In this document: positions 1-7,268 of the stretch, one piece after another | Layout of the letters: every line of letters starts with the position of its first letter | Numbering within the stretch: position 1 is the first letter of the stretch | Assembly: GCF_001461035.1 (NCBI RefSeq) | Contig: NZ_LNAM01000186.1 | Coordinates: 9,648-73,647 of the forward strand | Source of the DNA: Acetivibrio ethanolgignens | Lineage (GTDB): Bacteria > Bacillota > Clostridia > Lachnospirales > Lachnospiraceae | Reading direction: 5' to 3' | DNA: 64,000 bases | Made by a program: the position numbers and the translations under genes | The notes under the pieces: generated by a model | What the model saw: the letters and a program-made list of their open reading frames with translations, nothing else | Databases searched by the model: none | Told to the model about the DNA's origin: nothing

Positions 1-629
1 CAGGTCCGAGCCCAAATCCAGGTCCGAGCCCAAATCCAGGTCCGAGCCCAAATCCAGGTCCAAGACCACAACCAGACCCAGTACCAGAGCCAGTACCAGA
101 CCCAGTACCAGAGCCAGTACCAGAGCCAGTACCAGAGCCAGTACCAGAGCCAGCACCAGAGCCAGTACCAGATCCAGTACCGCCTTCAAGGGGAGAAAAG
201 CTGGTGTCTGCTATAGTAACAGTTAAGACTGTGCAGAATCCTGTAGTTGTTGCCAGTGGTGCAGCAATTCGAGTTGCCACTGGTTCGGCAATTGATGACA
301 ATAACGAGGTGAAGCTGAGTCTTAAGGTAATGGATAATCGACTGCAAGATAATATTACTTTATCTGATCTTCTAAAGATAGACAGTGGATACAGTGTTGA
401 GGTTGATTTTAAATTTGAAGGTATTGAAGATAGTGATAATGTCTACTTAAAAGACAATTATGGTGAAAGCAGGACTATAGAAAATGGAGGAATGGATAAC
501 TTTCTGTTGAGCGAGTGTGTCAAAGGGACAAAGGATACGGTAAGGTTTACAGCTTATAAAAATGGCGGTGGAAACACAATATTCTTTACCTTTACACTCA
601 AGGTAACCCTGGAAACAAAAAAAGACTAA
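1..629 (+). CDS. C-terminal part of a proline-rich surface or secreted protein (5' truncated by the window)
   Basis: The reading frame is open from base 3 to the TAA at 627-629. It begins with three GPSPNP-type hexapeptide units, passes into a run of PVPEP/PVPDP dipeptide repeats to about base 188, and ends in a roughly 145-residue domain with alternating hydrophobic and polar residues that looks beta-rich (ITLSDLLKIDSGYSVEVDF, FFTFTLKVTLETKKD). Proline-rich rods of this kind usually act as spacers in Gram-positive envelope proteins. No LPXTG sorting motif or other anchor is visible at the C-terminus. I do not recognise the terminal domain. The N-terminus, and hence any signal peptide, lies outside the window. 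A strong terminator follows directly. Confidence 0.6.
   Translation, partial: GPSPNPGPSPNPGPSPNPGPRPQPDPVPEPVPDPVPEPVPEPVPEPVPEPAPEPVPDPVPPSRGEKLVSAIVTVKTVQNPVVVASGAAIRVATGSAIDDNNEVKLSLKVMDNRLQDNITLSDLLKIDSGYSVEVDFKFEGIEDSDNVYLKDNYGESRTIENGGMDNFLLSECVKGTKDTVRFTAYKNGGGNTIFFTFTLKVTLETKKD
3..188 (+). repeat. Tandem coding repeats for a Pro-rich linker
   Basis: Three copies of an 18-bp unit (GGTCCGAGCCCAAATCCA) stand at 3-56, followed by degenerate 6- and 12-bp units based on CCAGTA and CCAGAG to about 188. They encode GPSPNP and then PVPEP/PVPDP repeats. Near-identical copies like these can expand or contract by slippage or recombination, so the array length may vary between strains. Confidence 0.85.
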
Positions 630-638
630 GCTATAAAA

Positions 639-698
639 ATATCCTGTGGAAGCTCCCTGCACTAAGAAGCAGAGAATTCCACAGGATATGCTTTTTTA
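639..698 (+). terminator. Rho-independent terminator after the Pro-rich protein gene
   Basis: A perfect 13-bp stem is formed by ATATCCTGTGGAA (639-651) and TTCCACAGGATAT (677-689), followed by GCTTTTTTAAA. The T-run overlaps the stop codon of the convergent chemoreceptor gene, so the hairpin may serve both genes. Confidence 0.85.
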
Positions 699-2699
699 AA
701 TCTGAAACTGTGCTACAATATGCTCCAACTCTACGATAACCTGAAGCAAATCCTCCATGGAATTTGCAATCTGCTGCATTCCGCCATTTTGCTCCTCGGC
801 TCTTTGGTTGATTTCGGCTGTAGAAGCAGAAATCTCCTGAGTAGCAGCAGAAATACCGGAAAATTTAGATAAAATCTCATTTTTATTCTGATTTAAATAG
901 GTCAGAGTTTTATCCAGGTTTTTGATTCTATCACCTACTTCACCGATTTCATCATTAATGCTGACAAAGGTGGTTCTGGTTTCCTTCATCGAATGAACAC
1001 ATTCCTTTGTAGCAGAGCTGATAAACTGCATATTTGCTTTCGTCGTGCTAATCTCATTCTGAATTTCAGAAATAATCTTTACAATGTCACTGGTAGCACT
1101 TCCGGTTTGCTCTGCCAGAGTGCGGATTTCATCTGCTACTACAGCAAAGCCTCTTCCGGCCTCTCCGGCTCTTGCCGCCTCAATAGAGGCATTTAGCGCA
1201 AGGAGGTTGGTCTGGCTTGCAATATCATTGATAATTTGTGTAATTCCATCAATGGATTTTGATTTATCTGCCAGTGTCTCCACATTTTCTGTTGTCTTAA
1301 TCTGTAGTTCCTCTGTTTCAGAAATTCTTTTTGAAAGAACATCGGCCTTGCTAATTCCATCCATGCTTTGTTGAACCGCCTTTTGAGATACCTCGCTGAT
1401 TTTCTTTGTATCCTCTGCGACCTGCTGGATTTGTCCGGAAAATTCATTTAGCTTGTCAGAACCGCTTTGAAGCTCCTCTACCTCACTATCAATGGCGATA
1501 GCAATTTCGTTAATAGTTCTGACAACAGTATCCAGAGAGCTTTGATTTGTATCAATAACACTGCCGATTTCATTTGATTTTGTATTGATGACATCAGAGG
1601 TCATCTTCAGATTTGTAACAATTTCAATTAAGTTTTTCCGCAGCAGTTTTACCGATTGCACCATCTTACCAATTTCATCTCTTCGTTTCTGATAATGCTC
1701 CCAGGAATGGTCATTTTCAGCACTGTCCAATTCAAAGTTCTGTATTTTTCCAATTTCTCTGGAAGACATTTCAATCGGTTTTGCAATGCTGTTTCCTATC
1801 AGAACAGAAATAAGGGCAATCACAGCAATGACAGCTAAGATCAGATAGCCAAAGGTGGCCAGAAGCTCCTTGGTCTGCTGGATATATGCGGCGGTAGGAG
1901 TTACCAATACAACAGTCCAGCCATTTGTTGCAACCTTACAGCTTTCAAGGTATTTTTGTGCTCCGTCATAGTCAGTGATTGGAGTGAAGCTGCCCATCCC
2001 TGCCTCATAGTTACCAGACAAAGCCTCAGATAAATTTACAGCCCGTTCCTCTGTTGGAGTAAATTCGCTGTCTGGATGGAGAATAAAATTGTTCTCGCTA
2101 TCCAGTAAAAAGGCATAGGAGCCATCAGAGGTATCAATCAGGCCATTGATAATATCAAGAAGATTTTGGATATTTAAATCCATTCCGACAACGCCGGCAA
2201 TGGAACCGTTAATCTCAAAGGGCTGTGCAATTGTGATAACCATTTCACCGGTAAGGGCGTCCAGATATGGACTTTGATAAATTCGTGCGTTCTGCTCCTT
2301 GGCACTTTTATACCATCCGCGGGAGGTACAATCATAATCCGCTGGAAGCTCGCTGCCGGAGCCGTTGATATGAACCTTATTTTCGAAGGAGACATAGATA
2401 TCTGTAATGGTGGTTTGATGCTCTCTTAGCTTTGAAAGATACAAAAAGATGGTTTCCTCATTGGGAGGATTCTTGCTTTCCATAATAGACTTTACGGAAT
2501 CCAGAACAGCAGCTTCAGTTCTAAGCCAGCCTTCGATTTCAGTTCCATACAAGGCTGCTGTTTGGCGGGCAGTTTTCTTATTGGCTGCCTCCATGTCGTC
2601 ATAGGATAGCTTGGCTGCGATTCCCAGTGCCACAACTAAAAACAGCACAGAAGCAGTCAGGAAAATAGAGATAATTTTTGTTCTGATACTCTTCATCAT
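696..2699 (-). CDS. Methyl-accepting chemotaxis protein with double-Cache sensor
   Basis: A 667-residue transmembrane chemoreceptor. An N-terminal membrane segment (about residues 8-30) precedes a long extracellular region with Cache/PDC-like features ([26 protein letters not shown]). A second membrane segment lies near 283-305, followed by a HAMP region and a C-terminal signalling coiled coil. The conserved hairpin tip [20 protein letters not shown] identifies the MCP signalling domain. In this family dCache domains bind small ligands such as amino acids or carboxylates, but the ligand cannot be read here. The start ATGATGAAG has an AGGAGG site upstream. It is transcribed alone, divergently from the DRTGG/moeA region, and no che genes are in the window. 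Confidence 0.95.
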   Translation of the reverse strand: MMKSIRTKIISIFLTASVLFLVVALGIAAKLSYDDMEAANKKTARQTAALYGTEIEGWLRTEAAVLDSVKSIMESKNPPNEETIFLYLSKLREHQTTITDIYVSFENKVHINGSGSELPADYDCTSRGWYKSAKEQNARIYQSPYLDALTGEMVITIAQPFEINGSIAGVVGMDLNIQNLLDIINGLIDTSDGSYAFLLDSENNFILHPDSEFTPTEERAVNLSEALSGNYEAGMGSFTPITDYDGAQKYLESCKVATNGWTVVLVTPTAAYIQQTKELLATFGYLILAVIAVIALISVLIGNSIAKPIEMSSREIGKIQNFELDSAENDHSWEHYQKRRDEIGKMVQSVKLLRKNLIEIVTNLKMTSDVINTKSNEIGSVIDTNQSSLDTVVRTINEIAIAIDSEVEELQSGSDKLNEFSGQIQQVAEDTKKISEVSQKAVQQSMDGISKADVLSKRISETEELQIKTTENVETLADKSKSIDGITQIINDIASQTNLLALNASIEAARAGEAGRGFAVVADEIRTLAEQTGSATSDIVKIISEIQNEISTTKANMQFISSATKECVHSMKETRTTFVSINDEIGEVGDRIKNLDKTLTYLNQNKNEILSKFSGISAATQEISASTAEINQRAEEQNGGMQQIANSMEDLLQVIVELEHIVAQFQI

Positions 2700-2728
2700 A
2701 AAAACCTCCTAAAATATGTATAGATAGT

Positions 2729-2757
2729 ATTGTATTGCAAGTGTAAAAAAATGTCAA
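2729..2757 (-). promoter_or_regulatory. Sigma-A type promoter of the chemoreceptor gene
   Basis: On the minus strand, TTGACA (2752-2757) and TACAAT (2729-2734) are separated by exactly 17 bp, about 30 bp upstream of the gene. The -35 is perfect and the -10 near-perfect. Confidence 0.75.
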
Positions 2758-2804
2758 GTAATGCAAAATATAGAAGATTGCGGGCATAATACTAATTCCT
2801 TTCG

Positions 2805-2834
2805 TTGATAATTTCCATGAAAGCATGCTATACT
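2805..2834 (+). promoter_or_regulatory. Sigma-A type promoter of the DRTGG-domain gene
   Basis: TTGATA (2805-2810), an 18-bp spacer and TATACT (2829-2834) lie about 60 bp before the start codon at 2895. Confidence 0.6.
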
Positions 2835-2894
2835 TATAGCAACCAACGGAAGAAGAAAAGGAATACCGGATAGAACAGAGAAGAAGGAGTAACG

Positions 2895-3230
2895 ATGACA
2901 GTTGGAAAATTAATAGAAGCCGGAGTATTTCAGCTTCTGAATCAGGGAGATAACTTAGAACAGAGGATTACAAGACCTTTTTGCTGCGATCTTTTGAGCA
3001 GCTGCATGACGAAGATACCAGCGGGGGCGGCATGGGTTACAGTCATAGGCAATATCAATACTCTGGCAGTTCTGACATTAACAGATGCAGCTTGTGTAAT
3101 TTTAGCAGAGGGTGCTTTTCTGGATGAGGCAGCGGCCCGGAAAGCGAAGGAACAGGGGATCACGGTATTCGCGACGGACCTGCCGATTTTTGAAGCAGCC
3201 TTGAGGGTCTATGAGCTTGAACATGTGTGA
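2895..3230 (+). CDS. DRTGG domain protein
   Basis: A 111-residue soluble protein. The pattern AAWVTVIGNINTLAVLTLTDAACVILAEGAFLD, followed by AKEQGITVFATD, matches the DRTGG domain. That domain is otherwise found in HPr kinase, phosphotransacetylase and CBS-associated proteins, and as stand-alone proteins next to clostridial redox and hydrogenase genes. Its biochemical role is unknown; a ligand-binding or regulatory function is an inference. The ribosome binding site AAGGAG fixes the start. The last codon overlaps the Crp-like operator for the moeA promoter, so this gene is upstream of, but probably transcribed separately from, the moeA-asr-nar operon. Confidence 0.75.
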   Translation: MTVGKLIEAGVFQLLNQGDNLEQRITRPFCCDLLSSCMTKIPAGAAWVTVIGNINTLAVLTLTDAACVILAEGAFLDEAAARKAKEQGITVFATDLPIFEAALRVYELEHV

Positions 3231-3269
3231 TTTCTATCACGGCGGCTGAAATGTAAGTTTGATATAATT
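3226..3269 (+). promoter_or_regulatory. Crp/Fnr-type operator at about -41.5 plus -10 box of the moeA-asr-nar operon
   Basis: TGTGA (3226-3230), six bases and TCAC (3237-3240) form a Crp-like palindrome centred at 3233.5. A TATAAT -10 box lies at 3264-3269, which puts transcription start near 3275 and the palindrome centre at about -41.5. This is the class II activator position known for Crp and Fnr. The -35 position holds GGCGGC, far from consensus, as expected when an activator replaces -35 recognition. A Crp-type regulator with an RETVSR recognition helix is encoded at the far end of the locus. Confidence 0.7.
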
Positions 3270-3294
3270 TTGTCACAAGGAGCTGTGAGAGAAG

Positions 3295-4455
3295 ATGAAA
3301 ATTTCAATTAAGGAAGCCCAAAGAATCACATCTGCCCATATGCCGGAGCAGGGTATAGAGGTTATACCGCTTATGGAAAGCTGTGGACGGATGCTAGCAG
3401 AGGACATTATTGCAGAAATAAGCCAGCCACCCTTTCGGAGAAGTGCTATGGACGGTTATGCACTGCATAAGGAGGATTATGTGGCAGGAGTAAGCTTGCC
3501 TGTTGCCTGTGAAATAGACGCAGGGGATATTCATTCCTGTGTTCTTGAGCCTGGAACGGCAGTACGGATTATGACTGGTGCAAGGCTGCCAGAGGGAGCT
3601 AATCTGGTTGTCCGGCAGGAGGACACGGACTATGGTGAGGATTTTGTTTTGATTAAAAAACTGCCACAAACAGATAATATCTGTCCTGTAGGAGAGGATT
3701 TTTTAGCGGGAGAAACTTTGGTAGAAAAGGGGAGAAAAATAGATGCCCAGACCATGGCTTGCATTGCAGCAGCCGGGAAGCAAAGGGTAGCTGTCTATCG
3801 CCCACCCCGTGTTATGCTTTTGACTACAGGAACAGAGCTGACGGAACCTGGCATGAAGTTAAAGCTGGGGCAAATTTACAATTCTAACCTTGTGTACCTT
3901 TCTGCAAGGCTTTTAGAGCTTGGCTGTAGGATTGTCTGTCAGAAGCAGGTAGAGGATAACGAGCAGCTTATTGAACGGGAACTGTTAAAGGTGGAAGGCA
4001 GTGTAGATTATATTATTACAACAGGCGGTGTTTCTGTAGGAAAGAAGGATTTTATGGAACAGATACTGCAAAAAATGGATGCAAGAATTTTGTTCCATGG
4101 GATAGCGATTAAACCGGGAATGCCAACGATGTTTTCCATGCTGGGTAAGATACCGGTTCTATCTTTATCCGGGAATCCTTATGCAGCCAGCTGTCTGTTT
4201 GAATATCTGTTTCCTTATCATACACCCCTTTGTATTGAAACGGTTCTGGCAAATAGCTTTAAGAAGCCCCGACCCTGCTTAAGGATTGTCAGAGGTTTTT
4301 TTGATGGAAAGGGTGTCACAGTCTTTGTCCGACAGAGAAATGGAGCTACGAAAGAAGGGGTTCAGGCAAACTGCTTTGTGGAGCTTCCGGCTGGGGACAA
4401 GCCGGTGCCGGAAGGAGAAAAGGTAGTTATTTTTGGACCATGGAACAGAAAATAG
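3295..4455 (+). CDS. moeA: Molybdopterin molybdenumtransferase MoeA
   Basis: A 386-residue protein that inserts molybdate into adenylylated molybdopterin, the last general step of molybdenum cofactor synthesis. Family marks are the N-terminal PPFRRSAMDGYAL loop, the IMTGARLPEGAN segment, the TTGTEL and TTGGVSVGKKDF motifs of the molybdopterin-binding domain, and KPGMPTMF followed by SLSGNPYAA. Length is normal for MoeA. An AAGGAG site precedes the ATG. It is the first gene of a long co-directional cluster and presumably supplies cofactor to the molybdenum enzyme encoded 3 kb downstream. Confidence 0.93.
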   Translation: MKISIKEAQRITSAHMPEQGIEVIPLMESCGRMLAEDIIAEISQPPFRRSAMDGYALHKEDYVAGVSLPVACEIDAGDIHSCVLEPGTAVRIMTGARLPEGANLVVRQEDTDYGEDFVLIKKLPQTDNICPVGEDFLAGETLVEKGRKIDAQTMACIAAAGKQRVAVYRPPRVMLLTTGTELTEPGMKLKLGQIYNSNLVYLSARLLELGCRIVCQKQVEDNEQLIERELLKVEGSVDYIITTGGVSVGKKDFMEQILQKMDARILFHGIAIKPGMPTMFSMLGKIPVLSLSGNPYAASCLFEYLFPYHTPLCIETVLANSFKKPRPCLRIVRGFFDGKGVTVFVRQRNGATKEGVQANCFVELPAGDKPVPEGEKVVIFGPWNRK

Positions 4456-4470
4456 GAAGAGGTGAAAATT

Positions 4471-5475
4471 ATGGGATATCAGCTTACATATGCTGAAATG
4501 AAACGGCTGTTTTCAGAAATAACACAGGCCTATGATGTATGGGCACCAGTGGTGAAAAAAGGGGAGGGATGCTTTTCTGATACGGATGTGATACGTTATG
4601 AGAAAATTTCTTCTCTGGATGAGGTCTCATGGGAAAAGAAATCAGATTATTCCTTTAAGGAGGCTCTCCTTGCAATAAATGAAACATTATTTTATTTTAC
4701 GGAGGATAAGGTAACTATTCCGGCAGAGCCGCAAAAGGAGCTTTTGATTTTCCTTCGCTCCTGTGACCTTCATGGGATAAGGAGGCTGGATCAGATTTAT
4801 TTGAAAAATGGCTTTGAAGACTTTTACTATGCAAGGGTAAGGCGAAGGGCAAAATTTATTTTGATGGGCTGTAGCGAAAGCTGTCAGACGGGCTTTTGTG
4901 TCAGCATGGGAACAAATCAGTCTGATAACTATGATGCCTATATAAGGATGGAAGAGAAGGCTGTATTTATTGATACGAAGGACGAGGCTCTGAAACAGCT
5001 GTTCTCTGTTGGAAAGGAAACAGACGTAGAGCCGGACTTTGTAACAGAAAACCATGAAAAGGTGACCCTGCCAAAAAAACTGTCACCTGCAGTTTTTCAG
5101 TCTGCTATTTGGGAGGAATATGGAGAACGATGCATTGCTTGCGGAAGATGTAATTTTGTATGTCCGACCTGCACCTGCTTTACTACCCAGGATATTTTTT
5201 ACAGGGACAATAAAAAGGTCGGAGAACGTCGCCGTGTATGGGCTTCCTGTCAGGTAGATGGTTATTCGGACATTGCAGGGGGACATGGCTTTCGTCAGAA
5301 AAAGGCAGAGCGTGTACGATTTAAGGTTATGCACAAGATTTGTGATTATGAGAAGCGTTTTGGATATCATATGTGCGTAGGATGTGGACGTTGTGACGCT
5401 GTTTGTCCGGAATATATCTCCTACTCTAATATAATTCATCGTCTGGCAAAGGAGGAAGAAGAGAATGAAAAATGA
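4471..5475 (+). CDS. asrA: Anaerobic sulfite reductase subunit A (AsrA)
   Basis: A 334-residue iron-sulfur protein of the NADH-dependent AsrABC complex, which reduces sulfite to sulfide in the cytoplasm. The C-terminal third has two ferredoxin-type [4Fe-4S] motifs, CIACGRCNFVCPTC and CVGCGRCDAVCPEY. The N-terminal part resembles the electron-relay module of hydrogenase and AsrA proteins (LRSCDLHGIRRLDQIYL). I chose the ATG at 4471 because AAGAGG ends 8 bp upstream; an in-frame GTG at 4462 overlaps that site. It follows moeA by 15 bp and overlaps asrB by 11 bp, so translation is probably coupled. Confidence 0.92.
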   Translation: MGYQLTYAEMKRLFSEITQAYDVWAPVVKKGEGCFSDTDVIRYEKISSLDEVSWEKKSDYSFKEALLAINETLFYFTEDKVTIPAEPQKELLIFLRSCDLHGIRRLDQIYLKNGFEDFYYARVRRRAKFILMGCSESCQTGFCVSMGTNQSDNYDAYIRMEEKAVFIDTKDEALKQLFSVGKETDVEPDFVTENHEKVTLPKKLSPAVFQSAIWEEYGERCIACGRCNFVCPTCTCFTTQDIFYRDNKKVGERRRVWASCQVDGYSDIAGGHGFRQKKAERVRFKVMHKICDYEKRFGYHMCVGCGRCDAVCPEYISYSNIIHRLAKEEEENEK

Positions 5476-6256
5476 ATATATTCCTCAGCTTTCTACGATT
5501 CGTGAGGTTATTAGGCATACGGCCTTAGAATACACTTTCCGTATGGAATACAAAGGTGAGGTAAAGCCGGGACAGTTTTTTGAGATTTCTATTCCCAAAT
5601 ATGGTGAGGCCCCGATTTCCGTAAGTGGAATTGGAGAGGACACTGTGGACTTTACAATCCGCCGGGTAGGAAAAGTAACAAATGAGGTATTTGAAAGCTA
5701 CGCAGGAGAGCAGCTTTTTATCCGGGGACCTTATGGAAATGGTTTTGATATTGAAAATTACAGAGATAGAGAACTGGTTATTATTGCCGGTGGAACCGGT
5801 GTTTCACCAGTTCGCGGCATAATACAGTATTTTGCACAGCACCCGGAGGAGGCTGTGAGTACCACACTGATAGCAGGCTTTAAAAGTCCGGAGGATGTCC
5901 TCTTTAAAGAGGATTTTGAATTTTGGAAAAAGCATATTAATGTTATTAAGACGGTAGATAAAGCACCGGAGGATTATGAAGGACCGATTGGGATGGTAAC
6001 AAAATATATACCGGACTTGAAATTTAAAAATCCTAAGCAGGCGGTGTTCGTTTGTGTTGGACCTCCGGTTATGATTCGTTTTACAATTGCAGAAATTAAA
6101 AAGCTTGGGATAGAGGATGAGCAAATCTGGACCTCTTATGAAAGAAAAATGTGCTGCGGACTTGGAAAATGCGGCCATTGCAGAATAAATGAGAAATATG
6201 TCTGTCTGGACGGACCGGTATTTAATTATGCGGAGGCAAAAAATCTGATGGATTAG
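5465..6256 (+). CDS. asrB: Anaerobic sulfite reductase subunit B (AsrB)
   Basis: A 263-residue flavoprotein of the ferredoxin-NADP reductase fold that feeds NADH electrons to AsrA and AsrC. It shows the flavin-binding beta-barrel (PGQFFEISI), a nucleotide-binding loop (IAGGTGVSPVRGIIQYF) and a C-terminal [2Fe-2S] cysteine set (CGLGKCGHCRINEKYVCLDG), all typical of AsrB and dihydroorotate dehydrogenase electron-transfer subunits. Its position between asrA and asrC decides the name. It overlaps the end of asrA and is followed by asrC after 11 bp with a strong AGGAGGAGG site. Confidence 0.93.
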   Translation: MKNEYIPQLSTIREVIRHTALEYTFRMEYKGEVKPGQFFEISIPKYGEAPISVSGIGEDTVDFTIRRVGKVTNEVFESYAGEQLFIRGPYGNGFDIENYRDRELVIIAGGTGVSPVRGIIQYFAQHPEEAVSTTLIAGFKSPEDVLFKEDFEFWKKHINVIKTVDKAPEDYEGPIGMVTKYIPDLKFKNPKQAVFVCVGPPVMIRFTIAEIKKLGIEDEQIWTSYERKMCCGLGKCGHCRINEKYVCLDGPVFNYAEAKNLMD

Positions 6257-6267
6257 GAGGAGGACTC

Positions 6268-7251
6268 ATGGGTTTAGATATTAATACGAAAAAAGCAAAA
6301 AAAAATGCGTTCCGTATATCAAAGGAACGTGGAATCGGAGCCTCAAGAATCCGTGTGCCGGGAGGGTATCTGAAAGCAGAGGTTCTGGGGATGGTAGAGG
6401 AGATTGCAAAAACATATGGAAATGGCTACGTACATCTGACCACCAGGCAGGGCTTTGAGATTGAGGGAATCCGTCTTGAAGATATGGAAGAGATTAATAA
6501 AAAGCTTCAGCCAATTATCGAAATCGTAGGAATTAACCAGGAGGAGAAGGATAAGGGGTATCCGGCCTCTGGAACAAGAAATATTTCTGCCTGTATCGGA
6601 AATAAGGTCTGTCCCTTTGCAAATTATGATACATCGATTCTTGCAAGAAGACTTGAACGGGAAATTTTTCCAAATGATTTGCATTTTAAGATTGCCTGCA
6701 CCGGCTGTCCGAATGACTGTGGAAAGGTAAGAATGCATGATTTTGGTATTATTGGAATGACCCTTCCACAGTATGACCCAAACCGCTGTATTCATTGTCA
6801 GGCTTGTATAAAGGGATGTAACTCCCTGTCTGTTGCAGCCCTTCGGTCAGAGAATTACAAGATTGTGCGGGATGAGGAAAAATGTGTTGGCTGTGGTGTC
6901 TGCGTTACCAAATGTCCGACCAGGGCCTTTACAAGAAGTCCGAAGAAATACTACAGGCTCTCAATTATGGGGCGAAGTGGTAAGAAAAATCCGCGTCTTG
7001 GACAGGATTTTTTAGTATGGGCGGATGAAGAGAATATCGTAAAAATCATTAAAAATACCTATAAATTTGTAGAGGAGTATATCTCAGAGGATGCACCGGC
7101 CAGAAAGGAGCACATCGGCTATATTATAGACCGGGTGGGCTTTGAGGAATTTAAAAAATATGCCCTGGAGGGTGTTGTACTTATGCCGGAAACAAGGGTA
7201 AATCAGTGTGTGTATTGGGGTGGCATACATTTTGATAAAAGCAATTCATAA
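6268..7251 (+). CDS. asrC: Anaerobic sulfite reductase subunit C, siroheme protein (AsrC)
   Basis: A 327-residue catalytic subunit carrying siroheme coupled to [4Fe-4S]. The siroheme/cluster ligands are visible as CIGNKVC (C-x5-C) and CTGCPNDC (ending C-x3-C), and the substrate-side sequence LTTRQGFEIEGI is the conserved nitrite/sulfite reductase half-domain. Two ferredoxin motifs follow (CIHCQACIKGC and CVGCGVCVTKCP), as in Salmonella and clostridial AsrC. Siroheme enzymes of this superfamily can often reduce nitrite as well as sulfite. Because the next genes encode a nitrate-reductase-type enzyme, a role in nitrite reduction to ammonium is possible here, but that is inference. Confidence 0.92.
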   Translation: MGLDINTKKAKKNAFRISKERGIGASRIRVPGGYLKAEVLGMVEEIAKTYGNGYVHLTTRQGFEIEGIRLEDMEEINKKLQPIIEIVGINQEEKDKGYPASGTRNISACIGNKVCPFANYDTSILARRLEREIFPNDLHFKIACTGCPNDCGKVRMHDFGIIGMTLPQYDPNRCIHCQACIKGCNSLSVAALRSENYKIVRDEEKCVGCGVCVTKCPTRAFTRSPKKYYRLSIMGRSGKKNPRLGQDFLVWADEENIVKIIKNTYKFVEEYISEDAPARKEHIGYIIDRVGFEEFKKYALEGVVLMPETRVNQCVYWGGIHFDKSNS

Positions 7252-7268
7252 GAGGAAAGGAGAAGAAC

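Noticed and set aside
1-188. CRISPR-like repeat array
   Set aside because: The repeats are contiguous, in frame and encode a proline-rich linker. There are no spacers and no cas genes in the window.
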